DNA of 64,000 nucleotides from Aquincola agrisoli. GTDB taxonomy: Bacteria > Pseudomonadota > Gammaproteobacteria > Burkholderiales > Burkholderiaceae_C. The notes under the pieces were generated by a model. The model searched no databases and was not told where the DNA came from. It saw nothing but the letters and a program-made list of their open reading frames with translations. Location of the stretch: positions 124,001-188,000 of the forward strand of contig NZ_JAZIBG010000056.1 of NCBI RefSeq assembly GCF_036621135.1, in the 5' to 3' direction. Every line of letters begins with the position of its first letter. Within the stretch, counting starts at the first letter, position 1. Made by a program: the position numbers and the translations under genes. Positions 63,444 to 64,000 of this stretch are shown here, in pieces.

Positions 63444-64000
63444 ATGACCTACCGCCTGAAGCCCCCGTCCGATCACGACCGCGGCGGCCCGCCACGCAGG
63501 CCCGGCCGACCGCCCCACCCGGCGCTCCGCCTGTGCACGGCATGCGGCTTCGCCGCCGCCACGCTGCTCGCCGGGTACGCCCACGCCCAGGCCCCCGCCG
63601 CGGCGCTCTACAAGATCGTCGAGCCCGACGGCCGCATCACCTACACCGACCGCCCCATCACCAGCGGCCCTGGTCGCGTGACGGCGGTCAACGACAAGGC
63701 CGGCACGGTGCTGCTCGACGACACCACCGCAGCCCTGCCGCTGCCCTTGCGCACGGCGGCGTCGCGCTTCCCGGTGACGCTGTTCGCGGCGACCGACTGC
63801 GTGCCGTGTGAGCGCGGCCGCGAGTTCCTGCGCCAGCGCGGCGTGCCGTTCCGCGAGCGGCTGGCCAGCACCGATGCCGACCGCGAGGCGTGGCAGCGCG
63901 TGGTGGGCGCGCCCGAAGCGCCCGCGCTGGCCATCGGGGGGCAGCTGCTGCGCGGCTTCGCGCCCGATGCGTGGAACGAGTACCTCGACGTGGCAGGCTA
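63444..64000 (+). CDS. DUF4124/glutaredoxin-like exported protein (3' end outside window)
   Basis: At least 185 residues, open at the right edge. After a basic, Pro-rich start comes a hydrophobic segment (CGFAAATLLAGYAHAQA) that looks like a signal peptide. Then there is a DUF4124-type segment (ALYKIVEPDGRITYTDRPI) and a thioredoxin/glutaredoxin-like domain with a CVPC active site, in LFAATDCVPCERGREFLRQR, ending with APALAIGGQLLRGFAPDAW. A periplasmic redox role is inferred. An in-frame ATG at 63417 is an alternative start; neither has a clear ribosome site. Confidence 0.75.
   Translation, partial: MTYRLKPPSDHDRGGPPRRPGRPPHPALRLCTACGFAAATLLAGYAHAQAPAAALYKIVEPDGRITYTDRPITSGPGRVTAVNDKAGTVLLDDTTAALPLPLRTAASRFPVTLFAATDCVPCERGREFLRQRGVPFRERLASTDADREAWQRVVGAPEAPALAIGGQLLRGFAPDAWNEYLDVAG

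Overview
The window is high-GC, densely coded DNA that reads as a chromosomal segment of a betaproteobacterium in the order Burkholderiales, most like the Rubrivivax/Leptothrix/Caldimonas/Methylibium branch. The basis is the gene neighbourhoods (ligA-zipA-smc; dapC-dapD-pilU-dapE-prmB; map-glnD; phaC-phaA-phaB beside pgeF; aceE-aceF-lipoyl-lpdA divergent from a PAS kinase/FixJ-type pair), a PEP-CTERM protein, and strong G/C preference at codon third positions. The assignment is by recognition of families and gene order; no database search was run. No rRNA, tRNA, CRISPR, IS element, integrase or prophage gene was seen, and no gene-free stretch reaches 300 bases.

Layout. 1-9605: ligA (cut by the left edge), gor, zipA, smc, queF, a small SET-domain protein and a PEP-CTERM protein ending in a clear terminator. 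9639-17055: a dehalogenase-like hydrolase coupled to a tartrate/isopropylmalate-type dehydrogenase, then the lysine/diaminopimelate genes dapC, dapD and dapE with a PilT/PilU ATPase gene set among them, and prmB. 17134-22125: one very large gene for a membrane KAP-family NTPase fused to about fourteen Ycf48/BNR-type propeller repeats, with a polyglutamine tract. This is the most unusual gene in the window. 22199-31623: an ABC-F ATPase, the ohrR-ohr organic peroxide pair with a visible operator, asparaginase divergent from lexA with two SOS boxes between them, an HHH protein, two small paralogous unknown genes, and a tightly overlapped run of hydroxyacid dehydrogenase, MFS transporter and a split chromate transporter.

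31642-40729: purL on the minus strand, then map, glnD and gshA. 40758-47894: polyhydroxyalkanoate synthesis (phaC, phaA, phaB on the minus strand), a small membrane protein, pgeF, a GST-zeta isomerase and an FAH-family hydrolase, and a Nudix hydrolase. 47891-50530: LapD-like receptor and LapG-like periplasmic protease, a c-di-GMP switch for adhesin release. 50701-56967: pyruvate dehydrogenase operon aceE-aceF-lpdA. 57145-60326: membrane PAS histidine kinase and FixJ-like regulator. 60418-64000: folD, an M3 oligopeptidase and the start of a DUF4124/glutaredoxin-like protein cut by the right edge.

Functionally this is mostly housekeeping: DNA ligation, chromosome condensation, division, lysine and purine synthesis, nitrogen signalling, glutathione, acetyl-CoA supply and its storage as PHA. 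Stress and surface-regulation modules (SOS, organic peroxide, chromate, LapD/LapG) and one apparently undescribed transmembrane ATPase sensor are interspersed.
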